Below, piece after piece: positions 14,880-27,077 of a stretch of DNA of 64,000 nucleotides. The notes below the pieces were generated by a model. The model was not told where the DNA came from, did no database searches, and worked only from the letters and a program-made list of their open reading frames with translations. This stretch comes from Emydura subglobosa. Its lineage: Eukaryota > Chordata > Testudines > Chelidae. Each line of letters starts with the position of its first letter. The stretch's first letter is position 1. A program made the position numbers and the translations under genes. The stretch is from assembly GCA_007922225.1 (NCBI GenBank), contig ML680088.1, forward strand, positions 15,445,967-15,509,966, written 5' to 3'.

Positions 14880-15100
14880 TTTGTGATTAAGATACTGCGC
14901 TGGGATTGAGCCGATTTGGGTTTCATTCCCAGCTCTGTCAGAAACTCCCTGTGTAAATCACTTGCTTATTCTGAGCTTCACTTCCCCATCTGTAAAATGG
15001 GGACAACACCACTTCCTGCCCTCCTGGGAGCATCTGGGGGACATACTCACTAATCTCTGTGTGGTGCTCAGTTACTATAATGATGGCGAATACCTGATAT
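14880..15100 (+). repeat. CORE/MIR-like SINE
   Basis: A head with gtttcattcccagctctgtc, a middle with gtgtaaatcacttgc and catctgtaaaatggggac (a strong MIR hallmark), and a short tail around tgtggtgctcagttac. Confidence 0.7.
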
Positions 15101-15484
15101 ACCAGCTCCGCAAATCTGCACTTCCCCTGATTTCTGGGAGCTGCACCAGATTGTTGCAGCAAAAAGAAAACTGCAAACAATGTCATTTTCAGGATGGACT
15201 ATTCAATGCTGGTGTGGAAGAGAAGCTGGGGGACCTTTTTGTGGAATCTCTGACCACAGTACTTTGGATAGCAGTGTTATGTCTCTTTGATAACCAGATC
15301 CCTGGAGAAACCTTGTAGGGATTCCCACACATATGCTTTCTACTACATTCCACTGTTCCAGTGATGCAGGCATGCATGTACACAAAACATGTATCAAGAG
15401 ACAAATCCTCCTTTTGGAGTAATCCACAAAGTTCTGTTGTACACAGAAGACATTTCACCATTGTGTGCGTCTACCAGGTGTAAA

Positions 15485-15838
15485 GTTGGGCAAAATGTTT
15501 TGGATGAAACATTTTTTTCACCCCAAAAATGCAGATTTAGGTTGACTGAAAGATTTTGCAAATTCATCAGATTGTTTATGTCGAACACTCCCACTCCCCT
15601 AACCCCCTTCCCTAAAAATTAGAAAAGATCAAAACAAAAATTTTCAATTTAAAAAAAAAAAAAAAACCCTCAAGCATGAAATGAAACATTTCATTCACCC
15701 AGAGATGAAATATTTTCAACCTTTTCGGTTCACCGAAATGTTTAAAAAAATTTCATTTTGGATCGATCTGAAATGAATTTTCTAAAAATTATTTTTCAGT
15801 TTGTCCATGAAAATCAGATATTGGCACAGCTCTAATCA
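15485..15838. repeat. AT-rich palindromic repeat (MITE-like)
   Basis: Repeated blocks such as gaaatgaaacatttcatt, caccgaaatgttt and aaatttcattttgg can pair with one another. An A tract lies at about 15650-15666, and the right end reads ttggcacagctctaat. This is a common layout of nonautonomous DNA elements in reptiles. The left boundary is uncertain. Confidence 0.45.
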
Positions 15839-17069
15839 AGCATTCCTTCCTGCAGTGTCCTACATCAGACCCTGCCCCAGCTACTCCCCGCCTGCTACAC
15901 ACCCAAAGTGGCTCTAGCATGAACAGCTGGGTCATGTGAGGGGAGACGCTAACTGCTGTTTAGTTAAATAAGTGCATTATTTGTTCCAGTTGATGCACTT
16001 GTCACTGCATTAGCTGCTCTCCACAAATTTCCCACCTGTTTTCCTTTAGTGTGTGCAATAATAGCATTAGCCATCTCTCTAACCTTGGCAGAGTCTCCCT
16101 TGTAATCCAAGAGCCAGTTTTCCACTGTTCACAGCAGAGGTTTTCAGGTGCAGAACTCACAGCAAATGGATTTGATTTGTAATCATTCTGGTGCATGAAG
16201 AATTACCTCCCTTCAAGGAGGTTGGCGATATTTGCAAACAGGTAGGAAAAACGCCAAATGAGATGGATTGGCAATGCGACCCCAAGATCACAAATTGCAG
16301 GTGGAGCTGCAGAGAGGTTCCTTTGCAAAAAAAAACCTTTGCTATTTTTCCTGAAGACTGGTGCAACATGATGTATTCTGGTATCCCTTTTAAAATCCCA
16401 GTTTGGGTAGGGCCGTCTTACCTCTTCTAAAGATGCATGTTCTTTTGCTGAAATATTTTTGCCTCACTTCATGCGAGCTGTTGCCAGCCACGGAGACAAG
16501 TGCTGCTTTTGGAAATGTCCACACTGGGAACAAGTCGGAGGACAGGGTGTAAAGACCACTAATGACTTGGTGGACAAGGCTCTGGCTGGTAGTCACTGAA
16601 CAAACCGTTTTTTCCAAGGAGAGAGATGCAGCAGAAGAGACGAAAACGGGGATGGGGAAGCAACAGAGGGAAGAGAGACCCATCATATTTAATCGGAGTC
16701 TAGTGATATTTAGAGAACTTTCAAAACATTTGCTTAAAGTTTTGCTGGTCACAAAGGTTGCTTGATCATACTGAAGGATTTCCAGTGGAGAGCTAAGAGG
16801 ATCAAAATCCATCTAAAATATTTTTTACAGTTTTGACTGGACTTTCTCTGCCCTGACTCACTGGCTCTTTTAGTCCACCCTCCCGCTTCCTCCTCACAGT
16901 CTCTCAGCTCACCCCAGCTTCACTCCACACCTACCCCGCTCAAAGCCTCCTTTGACCCCTCTTCTCATCTGCTCTGCATCCTCAATCCGTTCACCTCACC
17001 TGTCTTTCCATTCAGCTAAGCCCCAGTCTCTGAAAAAATCATGGAATTAACCTACACTGTCTACGAATC

Positions 17070-17155
17070 TGTGTTTGTACACTGCCTAATGGAGCTCAGA
17101 TCTTAGTTGGCTCTCAGGGGCTACCATAATAAATACGATTAAGAATAAAAGCCAT
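17070..17155 (+). repeat. CORE/MIR-like SINE tail
   Basis: Tail pattern gtgtttgtacactgcctaat, followed by ggctaccataataaatac. Confidence 0.5.
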
Positions 17156-17514
17156 GACATTGTAAACTAATGTCCTAAGCAGTGATACCAGTTTAATGCA
17201 ACTGCAGGGACTTGTACGCTGGGATGCCAAACTAACAGCCCAAGAATTTGCATAGTCACAATACACGGAAACTTTTTCAAGAAAGAGATACAAATCTCAG
17301 GCAAATTCTTACTCATATGAACAGCCACTGGATCCACAGGTTTATCCATGTGAATAAGGACTTTATGGAGAACAAGCTGTATACCCCAGGTAAAATCACC
17401 CTCCCTGAACCACAGTATTCCACCCCCGCCTCTCCTAGCCAGCCTTCTTTTGATTCTGGGTGTTGCTCTGGTATAGCATGTGGCCATATGATACAAAACA
17501 ACAGTGAGACATGC

Positions 17515-17600
17515 AGTGTTGTTGTAGCCGGGTTGGTCCCAGGATATTAGAGAGACAAGATGGGCGAAGGAATATCTTTCATTGGATCAACTTCTGTGCA
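17515..17600 (+). repeat. Partial copy of the GTTGTAGCC repeat
   Basis: Reads gttgttgtagccgggttggt then cccaggatattagagagaca. This matches the left end of the fold-back repeat at 59288, but here only one arm is present. Confidence 0.6.
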
Positions 17601-20600
17601 TGACATGACAAGGAAAGGGAGTTTTGGTTGAGGTGGGAAAAACAGCAGCAGGGGCCTGGCAGCTCCTTCCGCCGTAGCTACCAGATGCAATCGCCTGCGT
17701 TTGAGATGACAATCAGAAGGGCAGCATTTCACACCTGTTTTGCACAGGTGTGCACGATCACACAGTGCAGGATGATGGAGAAACAAGTCCTATCATTCTG
17801 AAAACTATTGGTCCAATATTCCAAAACATGGCTTGATGGCTAGGTCTCAGTGTGACTGAGAATCCTTGACAGATTTGGGGCTTACAGTTGCAGCCGTTTT
17901 CAGAACGCATGGCAGTAGGCGAGGCAGGCGACACCTTCCCCTGGAGTGCAAACAAATTGCACACACTGTACTATCACAGCTCATCTGCTTTCAGGAGCTA
18001 AGCGTATGTTCACTAGCTAGTAACTCAGAGGCATAATAATCTACCTGTACATTTCTAGACTGTAACTCTTCTCTTCTGGTTTTGCCCGCTTTCCTTTAAT
18101 CTCTTTCTATTGGTATCTATGGGTTGTGTATTCATTCTGTTCTCTTTACTGAAAAAAAATAAAATAAAAACCCTAGGAAATCTCATACAAAAATGACTAA
18201 ATGAACGTCAGGGTTACAGGGTAAATTTACTCAGTGTCAGGAAATGCAAGTTAGTTAAAGGCTGAACGTGAAGCCTTAACTCTGCCCCTGTGCATCTGCA
18301 TTCCTGTAGTACAATAACATGCCTCATGGTAATTCTCAAGTAACATAACCCATTCATCACAACTATAATTAATCCCATTTGTTCTACACCTTGGGTCCTT
18401 TTTAAAGAAAATGAACGTGTCTGGGAGGTTTCTCTGGTAGACTGATTTGGATTACAGCTGGGCCCAATTTTGTATCTCATTTCCTACTCCGCTGCTTTCC
18501 TGCTATGCTCTGCTTTATATGGGTTCTGAGGTGGCCTGTAATCTGCAAAGCCCTAAAGGGAAGTGTGTGTTTGTGTTAGAGACATTCCTTGAAACACCTG
18601 GGAACTGCAGAATGCAACGCTCTGCAGCTGGTTCCGTGTGCAGGTAGAGCATGTGAAGTCTGTGGAAGTGTGGGTGGCAATTACCAGCAGGGGCTGTTGT
18701 GTTACTAGTTTATTATCTTTTCCAATGCAGGTTAAAAAGGCCCATTCACAGTTTTACCAAGAGCAGAGCTTGTGCTCTGGAAGAGCAGCTGAGTATGAGC
18801 TGTACTTGCTGCACCCAATCAATGCTTAGATTTTCTTCAGACCCGTGGATGTACAGACAGCCAGAGGAAGAGGTTTAAAAAAGCTAGCTCCCTTAGGAGA
18901 AGCGAGAACTCCCTCTTGACTTTCAGATTCTTGTCATTGTTTACCAATCCAATCCGGGGCATGGACTCACAAAGTCTTTGCAACACAGCCTCTTCGTGAC
19001 CAGTGCGAGCTGGAAGCACAGGCCTGCTACCAAGTGTAAGATTAACCGAGCAGTGAAGTTGATAGCCCGAAGAGCAGATAATGGGGCTGCAGCATGAAAG
19101 ATGCTAAAAGGCTTCTTAGATTCCAACAAGTATTTTCTGTTCAGGCCTTAGCTTAACTCCAGCAAACGTTGTAAATACCCACGTAAAGAGGAAGCCAGGA
19201 GGAGGCCCAGTTAGACGATGCTGTGGATTTCCTCTAATGCCGCTGCAGTTTTGGTTTTCTCCCTGGCTCCTCTATCCTTGTGGCTCCATCCACTCTGCTG
19301 GCCATCTCGGGAGCACGTCCCCTCCCCGCCCACACACACGTAGACTCCCTCAGATTTGTACTTTCCTGCCTCTGTTCTGCTTCAGCTCCCTGACTGCCTC
19401 CTCTGCTGTCAACACACAGCAGCTCTTCGTTCCTCTGTTACACTTGTAAAGCCTCCTTCTTCTTCCCTGCCCTCGTGCTTTGCCTCTCCTGCTCAAGGAT
19501 CTCTTGGGTTTCTTCAAAGGCAACATAGCCAATCTCTACCAACAGCTCTTCTCTGCCATCTGCTCTCTCCCTCCCTGAATCCTCACCGCCTGCACCTTGC
19601 TTCCTGGGGCCTCTCTTCTCCTGTCCGCCTCTCACCTCAGGACCTGCCCCCTCTGTCCCAGGCCCCTATCTCCTTTTCCCCACTCTCTCTTCCCAGAGTC
19701 CTTTTTCTTTGATTGGGACATGACACTGCCTGACCTGCCCTGAATTCACCCACTGCCCTCCCTTCAGATTGCTCTCACCACACCCAGTCATAACCCGTTG
19801 CTAGCTGAATCTTACAGTCTTCTACATTCATTCGGGACCCCTGCCTGGCTCCTGGCTTCTCCCTCTCTCCATGCTCTTTCTTCCCAGGGCTTTCCTAGCT
19901 CTCCACGTTCTTGGTTCTCAGTGTTGCTTGGAGAGGCATCTGCTCTGTCACTGCCTCCACCCCTTATTTTATTCTTGCCCCAGATGCTCCCATTTGAGCC
20001 CTGGGGTTAAGCATCTGCTCTCTTGACCTTTGACATTCACTTCCTGACCGGCCCCCATCTTTGCTGTTTCTGGTATCTCCTTATGGATGCCCGATGGACT
20101 GCTCAAGCTCAATGGGTCTAGCCTTCAGTTTATCAGCTCACTCAAACTCCTTCAGCCAAAACTGGAAAACCGTGGTTTCAGGTTTCGACCTGACGTGAAA
20201 TTTCTTTTCAGACTTTTTGGTTCAGCCACCAAACCTACAAATCAATCATTCATCTAGCACTAGCAAAAACCCCTCTCCTGCTAAGATCAGCATCCTTTCC
20301 CAATGCACTGACCACCTCTGCCCTCCTTAGATACCTTCACTAGTTCCTCTCTCTTCATAGCTTCCTCTCTCCTTCAACTTCTAACTCCTTTTCCTCACCT
20401 TCCGGGGCATGCAATGCTTCTACCGCACTCATTCCAGCCTATAATCCCTCTGTCGTCTTCTCTCCTTCTTCAATACTGCACCTACCCATGCAATAGCCGC
20501 CCCCTCTCTCTGCACCAAACCGTCTCCCTCTCCTCCTTCAAGCCCATGAAGGTGTGCTGAGCTGCACTGAGCTTACAGTCATAGATTCTTTGCTACTGTC

Positions 20601-20777
20601 CCGTGCATCACCTTCAACTGAGTTAGACTGTGCCAAGAAGTTTCTCTTTCAATGTAATTTCCAAAGCCATACAGACGCTTCCAGCTCTCTATAAAAATTA
20701 TGAGTGTATAGGAAACACACACGTTACAGCTTTCTTTCTCCACCCCAAACTGCTGTACTGTTTTTCTCTCCACTCAC

Positions 20778-20842
20778 CTCGACCGGTGCTGTAGTGCTGT
20801 AATTTATCACTGTACACAGCCTCTTTGCTGTAAGCGCGCTTC
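20778..20842 (-). CDS. EPHB1: EPHB1 exon 9: short juxtamembrane exon
   Basis: This 65-bp exon encodes the basic stop-transfer sequence and the first cytoplasmic residues: RKRAYSKEAVYSDKLQHYST followed by GRG. It is too short to stand out as an ORF. I located it from its splice sites (acceptor ttccatag, donor gtgagt) and from the exact phase match with exons 8 and 10. The length equals that of the small juxtamembrane exon of EphB genes. Several tyrosines are present but the main regulatory pair lies in exon 10. Confidence 0.94.
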
Positions 20843-21873
20843 CTATGGAAAGGGGAGAAAAATTGCACAGGTAATGTATAAATGGCTCACTGGTTACCCA
20901 GACCACTCAGAGCATCTCTGAAAAAGTGTGTGACAATGAAATTACCTGCACTGGCATGGGAAAATGATGCCTGCTACACACACCCTAATGCATATCTACA
21001 TCGAGGTTATGTAGCTATGCTCAGAAATATAGATATAAACACATCCACACATGCAGCTGTCTACCCATATCTGTCTGTCTGTCAGCGAGTGTCCACAGGA
21101 AAAGGAAGAGACAGTGTAGCTCTGGAATCTGCATACATGTTTTTGATGCTCCCCACTTTCTGCTGATTCAGTGAGTGGAGCAGGAAAGGGTAGGAGACAA
21201 TAAAACTGGGTCCGTGTTTGCAAAAATGGCACTGAAGTGAATGCTCTGATTAGGCTCCTTTAAATCTGTTGCTGTCTCCATGGCTCATGTTCACTTGAAT
21301 GAAACATGCTTCCCCTCTTGTTTCACGTCTAATTTCTCACTGTGTTCTCATAAAAACTCTCTGAAAAATTTATCACCCACTGAGAAACGTCTGGTGTGAT
21401 ATTTGACTGTGGCAGCTCTGCCTTGGGAATCTCTAGTACAAGCATCACAGTCATTTGTAAACTGCCTTGTGCTAGGGGTCTCCAGCTCATTCAGCTGAAT
21501 TCTCCTGGCAAGATTTAACGTGAGTCAGAAGACTCGGATGCTCTTGCCTTTTGGTACTGCAAGGGTACTTCATCCTTCCCCACCACGCATGCACTCCTTG
21601 CAGGTGCTGCTTACTTTGTACGTCCCATCCTCTCCAAATCTCAGCGCAGCTCCTGTTACCCTCACATCTGAGCAAGGGCAATGGTGAATAATTCCCCGCC
21701 CTTCCAGTCTGACCGCTGCTTTGCTCCTGGCTGGCAGCAGGAGGCACTGTAGCTAGCGCCCCCTCTGTGAAGGCACCATCACTGCATCGGAGAGGCATGG
21801 CCACTGCTTGCCAAGGAGACTCGCCCTTCTGATTGCAAAAGAAAAGCTAACGACTGAGTGTGAAAAATGGCAC
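20843..21873 (-). other. EPHB1: EPHB1 intron 8
   Basis: A 1,031-bp intron between the transmembrane and juxtamembrane exons. No repeat or gene is recognised. Confidence 0.85.
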
Positions 21874-21982
21874 CTGCTGCAGACGATGGAAATAGCCACC
21901 AGCGAGACAATGAAGACCACGCCGGCTGCTGCAGACCCGGCGATCAAAGGCAGCTGCTCTCTCAGCTCCGACTTGTAGTCAT
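21874..21982 (-). CDS. EPHB1: EPHB1 exon 8: transmembrane segment
   Basis: This 109-bp exon encodes the extracellular stalk DYKSELREQ followed by a single membrane-spanning helix, LPLIAGSAAAGVVFIVSLVA and ISIVCS. The helix contains small-residue motifs (AGSAAAG) that in Eph receptors support helix dimerisation (family knowledge). The acceptor is ccttgcag and the donor gtgcca, a weaker donor than those of neighbouring exons. The exon ends two bases into the first arginine codon of the cytoplasmic stop-transfer sequence, which exon 9 completes (RKRAYS). Confidence 0.95.
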
Positions 21983-22737
21983 CTGCAAGGGGGGAAAAGC
22001 ACCTTCAGCTCCCTCCTACCCACACCAGCCCACAAGAGCCAAGAACAGACCTGATGGGGACCTGATTCTGCCGGCCTTTGGCTGGGAAGCGCCTTGCTAC
22101 CCAAGTTAGCTTCAGGGGGTCTATTCACGGAGTGAGGTGCTACTTGCTGTGAATAAGGCTAGCAGAAAGGGACTCAGGTACCAGATATACTCCTCCTCCC
22201 GGTCAAGACCTACCACTCGGGGGCTGGGAGCATCATCCTATGCTCGGAAACAGCAGTGGATGAGCCAGTCCTGGGCTTGCATAGCCCTGATGGGAATTGT
22301 CACATCTGACTCACGTTCGTTTGGGGTTAAAACAAACAGAACAGAAAGGGCTGTTGGCTGTGCGAAAGTGACACGTTTCTGAATCTTGTCAAAAGCTGAA
22401 AAAGCCCTTGAGGTCTGGGTCTGGCAGCTGTGGTCCCAGCCATGCTGCCATGGTTTCGATTACCACGGTACAGAACGACCCTGAGACTCTGGGGCTTTGT
22501 GGGGGCATGCTACGGTGCACCGACTCACAAAAGGTACCAGAGCCAATCACCATCAAGTGCCCCGGCCCTGAGCACTGGGCCTGGGAGGGAGGAGAAATGA
22601 AAAGGGAGAACTGCACAAGCCCCGGCTCTGCACCGACCTCAGACGACACCAAGAGGGAGCTGGGAATGGGTGAGTGGTGATGGAAGGAGCTTTAGAGCCA
22701 CAGGCTTGGGGAAGAGGGAGGATTTCGCAATTTAGGC

Positions 22738-22795
22738 TACAATTTTCAAAGGGAGGCAGAGTTGGGAGCCACTTTGGAAATCCCAGCCATCACTC
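22738..22795. repeat. Palindromic-family fragment
   Basis: Holds attttcaaagggaggcag and ttggaaatcccagcc, edges resembling the GGCACCTAA palindromes. Short and diverged. Confidence 0.3.
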
Positions 22796-22874
22796 TTCAT
22801 TTACTCTGTAGCTACTGCCCAGCAAGGTGAAACTCAGGTAATATAGATGCCCTATTCCCTGCCCTGCCCCAGAC

Positions 22875-23193
22875 CAGTGGTCCCCCAAACTGTGGGGCAC
22901 ACCCCCCTAAAGTAGAGTAGAGGAACATTTGGGGGCGCAGCAGGGCCAGGCCAGCCCCATGGTGGGTGGGGAGGGAGTGCCACCCAACCCCACTCTGCCC
23001 ACAGCTCTGTTCTGGCCCCAGCTGCAGCTCTGGCCCCAGCCCCACTCCCAGCCCCGGTCAGCACTCTCCTCCCAGCCCCCACTCCTGGCTCCCAACTGTG
23101 GTCCTATTCCCAGCCCGGACTCCCGACCGCAACTCCCAGGGGGGATGTGGACCGGGCAAGGGGGACACGACAGAAAAGCTTTGGGGACCATTG
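22875..23193. mobile_element. hAT-type MITE with 8-bp target duplication
   Basis: A 319-bp element. The left end is CAGTGGTCCCCCAAAC and the right end, read on the other strand, is CAATGGTCCCCAAAGC. Both are close to the hAT terminal pattern CAGTGGTTCTCAAACT. The flanks are ccccagac (22867-22874) and ccctagac (23194-23201), an 8-bp target duplication with one mismatch, the size expected for hAT elements. The interior is GC-rich and carries repeated 'cccagcccc' words but no transposase, so it is nonautonomous. Confidence 0.75.
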
Positions 23194-23659
23194 CCCTAGA
23201 CCATCTTGAGGGAATCCATATGCTGGGAACTAGAAAAAGGAGTAATGACACGGAGAACTCTGGCTTCTCATGTCTAGAGAGCATCTTGCAAACAGAGCTT
23301 TCCCTGCAACAGCCATTCAACTCCATGGATCACAGGGCAGTAGCTGGTGCAACTAAGGAAGCTGATTTCCCAGGTCACACACGGGAAGATGTACTATCCG
23401 CTGCTGTGTTCTGATCATTTAACAGACCCTTTTACCCCAACGATGTGACCAAGACACAATCATTGAACTTGCAGCAGGGAAGGCGTTAAAACCCGGAGGG
23501 GATATGTGAAAAGAACATGTTGTCATCCAGAAGGGACCGGTTCTCATTTACAGTAAGACCCATTTCCTTTAAGCCCTTTTACACTGCCGGAGTGATGAAA
23601 AGGGGCCTTAGTGAAAACAAGATTCAAACTCTAACTCTTTATTTTAAGCCTATTTAACA

Positions 23660-23905
23660 ACGGCTGCATGACTGACAGAGACACTGTTGTCTATTGGACA
23701 AGGACACTGCACTAGGTTCTGATCCGGACTCTGCTGTGTGACCTTCCCATCTTTGTGCTTCTGTTTTCCCTCCCACGCTTTGTCTGTCTTATCTGTATAT
23801 ATTATAAACTCTTTAGAGCCAGGATTGTCTCTCTCTGTCTGTACAGCACCTAGCACAACTGGACCCTAATCTTGGTTCCTGAATGCAATACAAATAGTAA
23901 TAATT
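23660..23905 (+). repeat. CORE/MIR-like SINE
   Basis: A head with gttctgatccggactctgct, then gtgaccttcccatc, then the tail ataaactctttagagccagg and gtacagcacctagcacaa, ending aatacaaatagtaataa. Confidence 0.65.
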
Positions 23906-24349
23906 CCTTTTCTAGGGGGTAAGACCTGGTCACCTGTACCAGCAGCAGCAAACATGAGGTGAAAGTAAAATTCATTCAAAAGCAAGTATTTAGCACTCCT
24001 TTTATCTTTATTTTTTCTTTTTCATAGGTAATTGCTAGTAACCAGATTTATCTCCTGCATGCTATTTAAATCCTGAGACAGTCTCATCTAACGATCAATG
24101 ATTATTTAATAATCTATAATATCCATTCTTATTAAATTGCAATTCATTGCTTATTGGAGGCAGTTTTCTCCTCCCTCCTCTAATCCTGAATATTCAAGAC
24201 TTTCATTTTTTTATTTTCATCCTTTCAGTCATTCTCTGTGTTTTTCCTTTTCCTTATGCTGGTAGCTGTATGCCTGACAGAAAATATACACAAAAGAACC
24301 TCCTGTTGAAGGTTAGCTTCTTAAATAAGAGAAGGCAAAAGCAAAAGAA

Positions 24350-24545
24350 CTTTTTGGAGAGGAAGGATGGTTCTGTGGTCAAGGCCTTTCGTCAAGACTC
24401 AGGAGACGTCGGTTCAATTCCTCATTCTCTCACTGCGTGCCCTTGGACAAGTCATTGAATCTCCCTGAATAAATCTCTTACTGTGTGCCTGCTCTGATGT
24501 TGTTTGGGGCTGTTAGTTGCTATAGTAATACAAATAAATAATTAA
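24350..24545 (+). repeat. CORE/MIR-like SINE
   Basis: A head with a B-box-like ggttcaattcc, then gcccttggacaagtcattga, then a degraded tail ending aatacaaataaataat. Confidence 0.6.
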
Positions 24546-24744
24546 CATTTGCCACAGACGATCACACACATTTTTCTGTCTTTGTCCTTCTGGGTAACAA
24601 TCATAGGGGCCATAATTTTTTTTTAAATGGCTTCTGTGTCTTTGTGCTATAAACTGTCTTTTTCAATACATCTGTGGACATCACTGAACACAATGGCCCC
24701 TGACTGGTTCTCCCACTGCTACCCCCATGGAAATTAATATTAAT

Positions 24745-24852
24745 GGGTGAGGATTTGTAACAGTGCTTAAGTCAGTTAGGCACCCAGCTGCCATTACATT
24801 GCAGTGCTATTTGGTTCCTAACTCCCTTAAGCGCCATTGAAAATCCTAGCTG
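24745..24852. repeat. Palindromic GGCACC-type repeat
   Basis: agtcagttaggcacccag on the left and ggttcctaactcccttaagc with cattgaaaatcctag on the right, in inverted relation around a short centre. Confidence 0.45.
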
Positions 24853-25317
24853 CTGCTGATAAATTTGTACCCACAATTCAGCATGTGCAAAATTCTGCTT
24901 GATCTAGCTTGACATCTAGTTTGATTCAAACATTTGCAAGCCGCACGGGCATATATCACACTTTTTTGAGCGTGCAACAGAAAGGCATAGATTTGCAGAG
25001 GAGGCTGGAGGTCTTTTGCATCAGTTTTGTTCAGTTCAGTTTATCCCTTTTTCACTAAGACAAAGCACAAAATAATGGAGCCAGAGAAGAGAGAAAGGAC
25101 ACAGGCTTGGAGGTGACAGATCTATAGCGTTTCTCCACCAGTTTAGGGCCTCAGTTTTAATCCACTTGTGTCCACTTTAATCCACTTGTGTGAGAAAACC
25201 TTGCATACACATTCATATCAGACCACTGATAATGTGGCTTCACAGGCGCAGCCCAGGTATCTAGCATCCATCATGTGATGTCCTAGCAGTCTACAGGCAG
25301 TAGTAATAATAGACATT

Positions 25318-25433
25318 ATGGGCTCAATCCTGAGTTGCTGTAAATCAGCATAGCTCTGTTGTTTTCAGTGGGGCTACTCACATGCTTAAATGCTTTGCTG
25401 GATCAGAGACAAAATGCTCAGGATTGAGCCCTT
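25318..25433. repeat. Palindromic 'tttgctgga' repeat
   Basis: Contains ctcaatcctgagttgctg, ttttcagtggggctactc and acatgcttaaatgctttgct followed by ggatcag. The same words occur near 44505-44592, in diverged form. Confidence 0.45.
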
Positions 25434-26139
25434 GGCAGGTTACTCTGTAGGAGGTGCAACTGGGCTGGAAATCAGAGATAACCGGCTACCGTGGGATATT
25501 TCTGGAATTTACGGCTTCTGGACATGTTAAACTACCATAAGAGAAGCCTTTCTTTGTCAATTCCAGCATTTCCCTAAAGGCACAGAAAATCCCCTCACTT
25601 TTATATTCTTTTAAAGTTAACGGGCATGTTTTGATGCTTAGAACCAGAGGAATGGATCCAAATAGCCTGGGTTGTTGTGAAACTTTGCAGAAAGAACGAA
25701 ATGAGGATGTGAACTCTGTGAATTGGGCCGTTCGGTACCATGTACTGCACTGGGGAAAGGATCCTGAATGCTGCTTGGTCTGAATTATGGACCCGCCAGC
25801 TGTGAAGAGATTTAGATCAGGTCTAAATGCTCCGAGACCTAGGTAAAGTTTCACGTCACTTCTTATTTGATTTGAAGCAGTTTGTTCATCTCTTCTAGTG
25901 ACCTACCGAATATATAACTCATAAACTGTTATACAGGATAGGAGAAAGCAGATACAGAAAGGATAGCATCTTTCTAATCTTATTTTAGTCTGTTCTTTGC
26001 ATCTTTTATTGACTAAAGGGCTAGGAGAATTGATTTACAAGAGGGCAGAGTTAAAGAGCTAAATGCGTAGAGCTTGGTGAAATGGGAGCTCAGGAGCAGA
26101 GGATGGAGGGACATAATCTATACGAATCTGGAGGGAGGA

Positions 26140-26335
26140 AGCAGCAAGGATGAAGTGGAAAGATTTAGGGCCGAAGAAGGAGAGGTTGGGAGAAGTAGTG
26201 GGATGAAACCGAAAAAACCGAGGCTGAATCTTGGGAAAATCTTCCCGTGAGCGAGGCCTGTTAGAGTGTGAAATAGCCTCCTAAGGAAAGAGCAGAAGCT
26301 CCATTGAGGAAGTGGTTAAAAACCAGCCTGGACCA
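26140..26335 (+). repeat. Decayed CR1 LINE tail
   Basis: Resembles the CR1 region just before the ORF end: gaatcttgggaaaatcttcc, gtgaaatagcctcctaagg and gaggaagtggttaaaaacc. Very diverged, with no open frame. Confidence 0.45.
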
Positions 26336-26336
26336 A

Positions 26337-26581
26337 GGGTATGTCTACACTGCACTCCGAGGGGCGACTGCAGCTCAGGTAGACATACCGCGCTAACCCT
26401 TGGCTAACCATAGCAATGTCAATGTGGTGGTGCAGGCTCCAGGAGCACAAGGAGTTCATAGGGTCCCCAGTTTGTGACACTCCACCTGCCACTTATACAC
26501 TGGTATTTAAAATACCCATGCTCGCGTGGGGATGTCTAATTGAGCTGCACTCGCACCGTGCATTGCAGCCTAGACGTCCCC
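26337..26581. mobile_element. MITE with Harbinger-like GTCTACA ends
   Basis: A 245-bp element. The left end is GGGTATGTCTACACTGCA and the right end, on the other strand, is GGGGACGTCTAGGCTGCA. Each end also has an internal inverted copy nearby (ggtagacatacc at about 26379-26390; gggatgtctaattgag at about 26530-26545), so both ends can form hairpins. No ORF. Confidence 0.55.
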
Positions 26582-27077
26582 AGTGAGTGGAGAGGGGAGT
26601 GTAGGCATGCAACAACCTGCCGGGAGAGGGATTAGAGCAGCTGGCCTGCCAGTCCTCGTCCGCCTTTCGTCTCTACGCGCATGTGATCCCGTGGCGCTCA
26701 GCTCACCTCCCGCCCCGTCTCTGTGCATGACCCCACTCTAGTGTGACATACTTCCCTGCTCAGCTCTCCTGCAATGAGAAGCGTGGGGTCGGGAAGGGGT
26801 TAACGTTCAGGTGGCATGCAAATAATCCCAGCGGCATATAGATGCGGGAAATGCAGTTAAATGGTGGAGGAGAAACCAGAGGTAAGAGATTTAAAGCAGA
26901 TTACTCCTCCAGCTGGCAATTAATCAAACATCACTATAAATCACCTGACTCTTGCCACACTGCCCCTCTGGGAGCTGGGGTTTGGAGAGACAGGTTTATT
27001 TAATCCAATTACAGCTTGCAGCTTGAGCTGCAAGTGCTGCCTCTCTCTTTCACCCGCTCCTATTGCCATGCACTTAC

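Larger units (their letters stand above)
21983..27077 (-). other. EPHB1: EPHB1 intron 7
   Basis: A 5.1 kb intron. It holds a GC-rich hAT-type MITE (22875-23193), two SINE-like copies (23660, 24350), palindromic repeats (24745 and 25318), a decayed CR1 tail (26140-26335) and a short element with Harbinger-like termini (26337-26581). The AT-rich part 23990-24160 is free of recognised repeats. Confidence 0.85.

Noticed and set aside
22929..23414. A 161-codon plus-strand frame in a GC-rich block, possibly a gene or CpG island
   Set aside because: The block is explained by a hAT-type MITE with terminal repeats and target duplication. The protein is low-complexity proline/serine.
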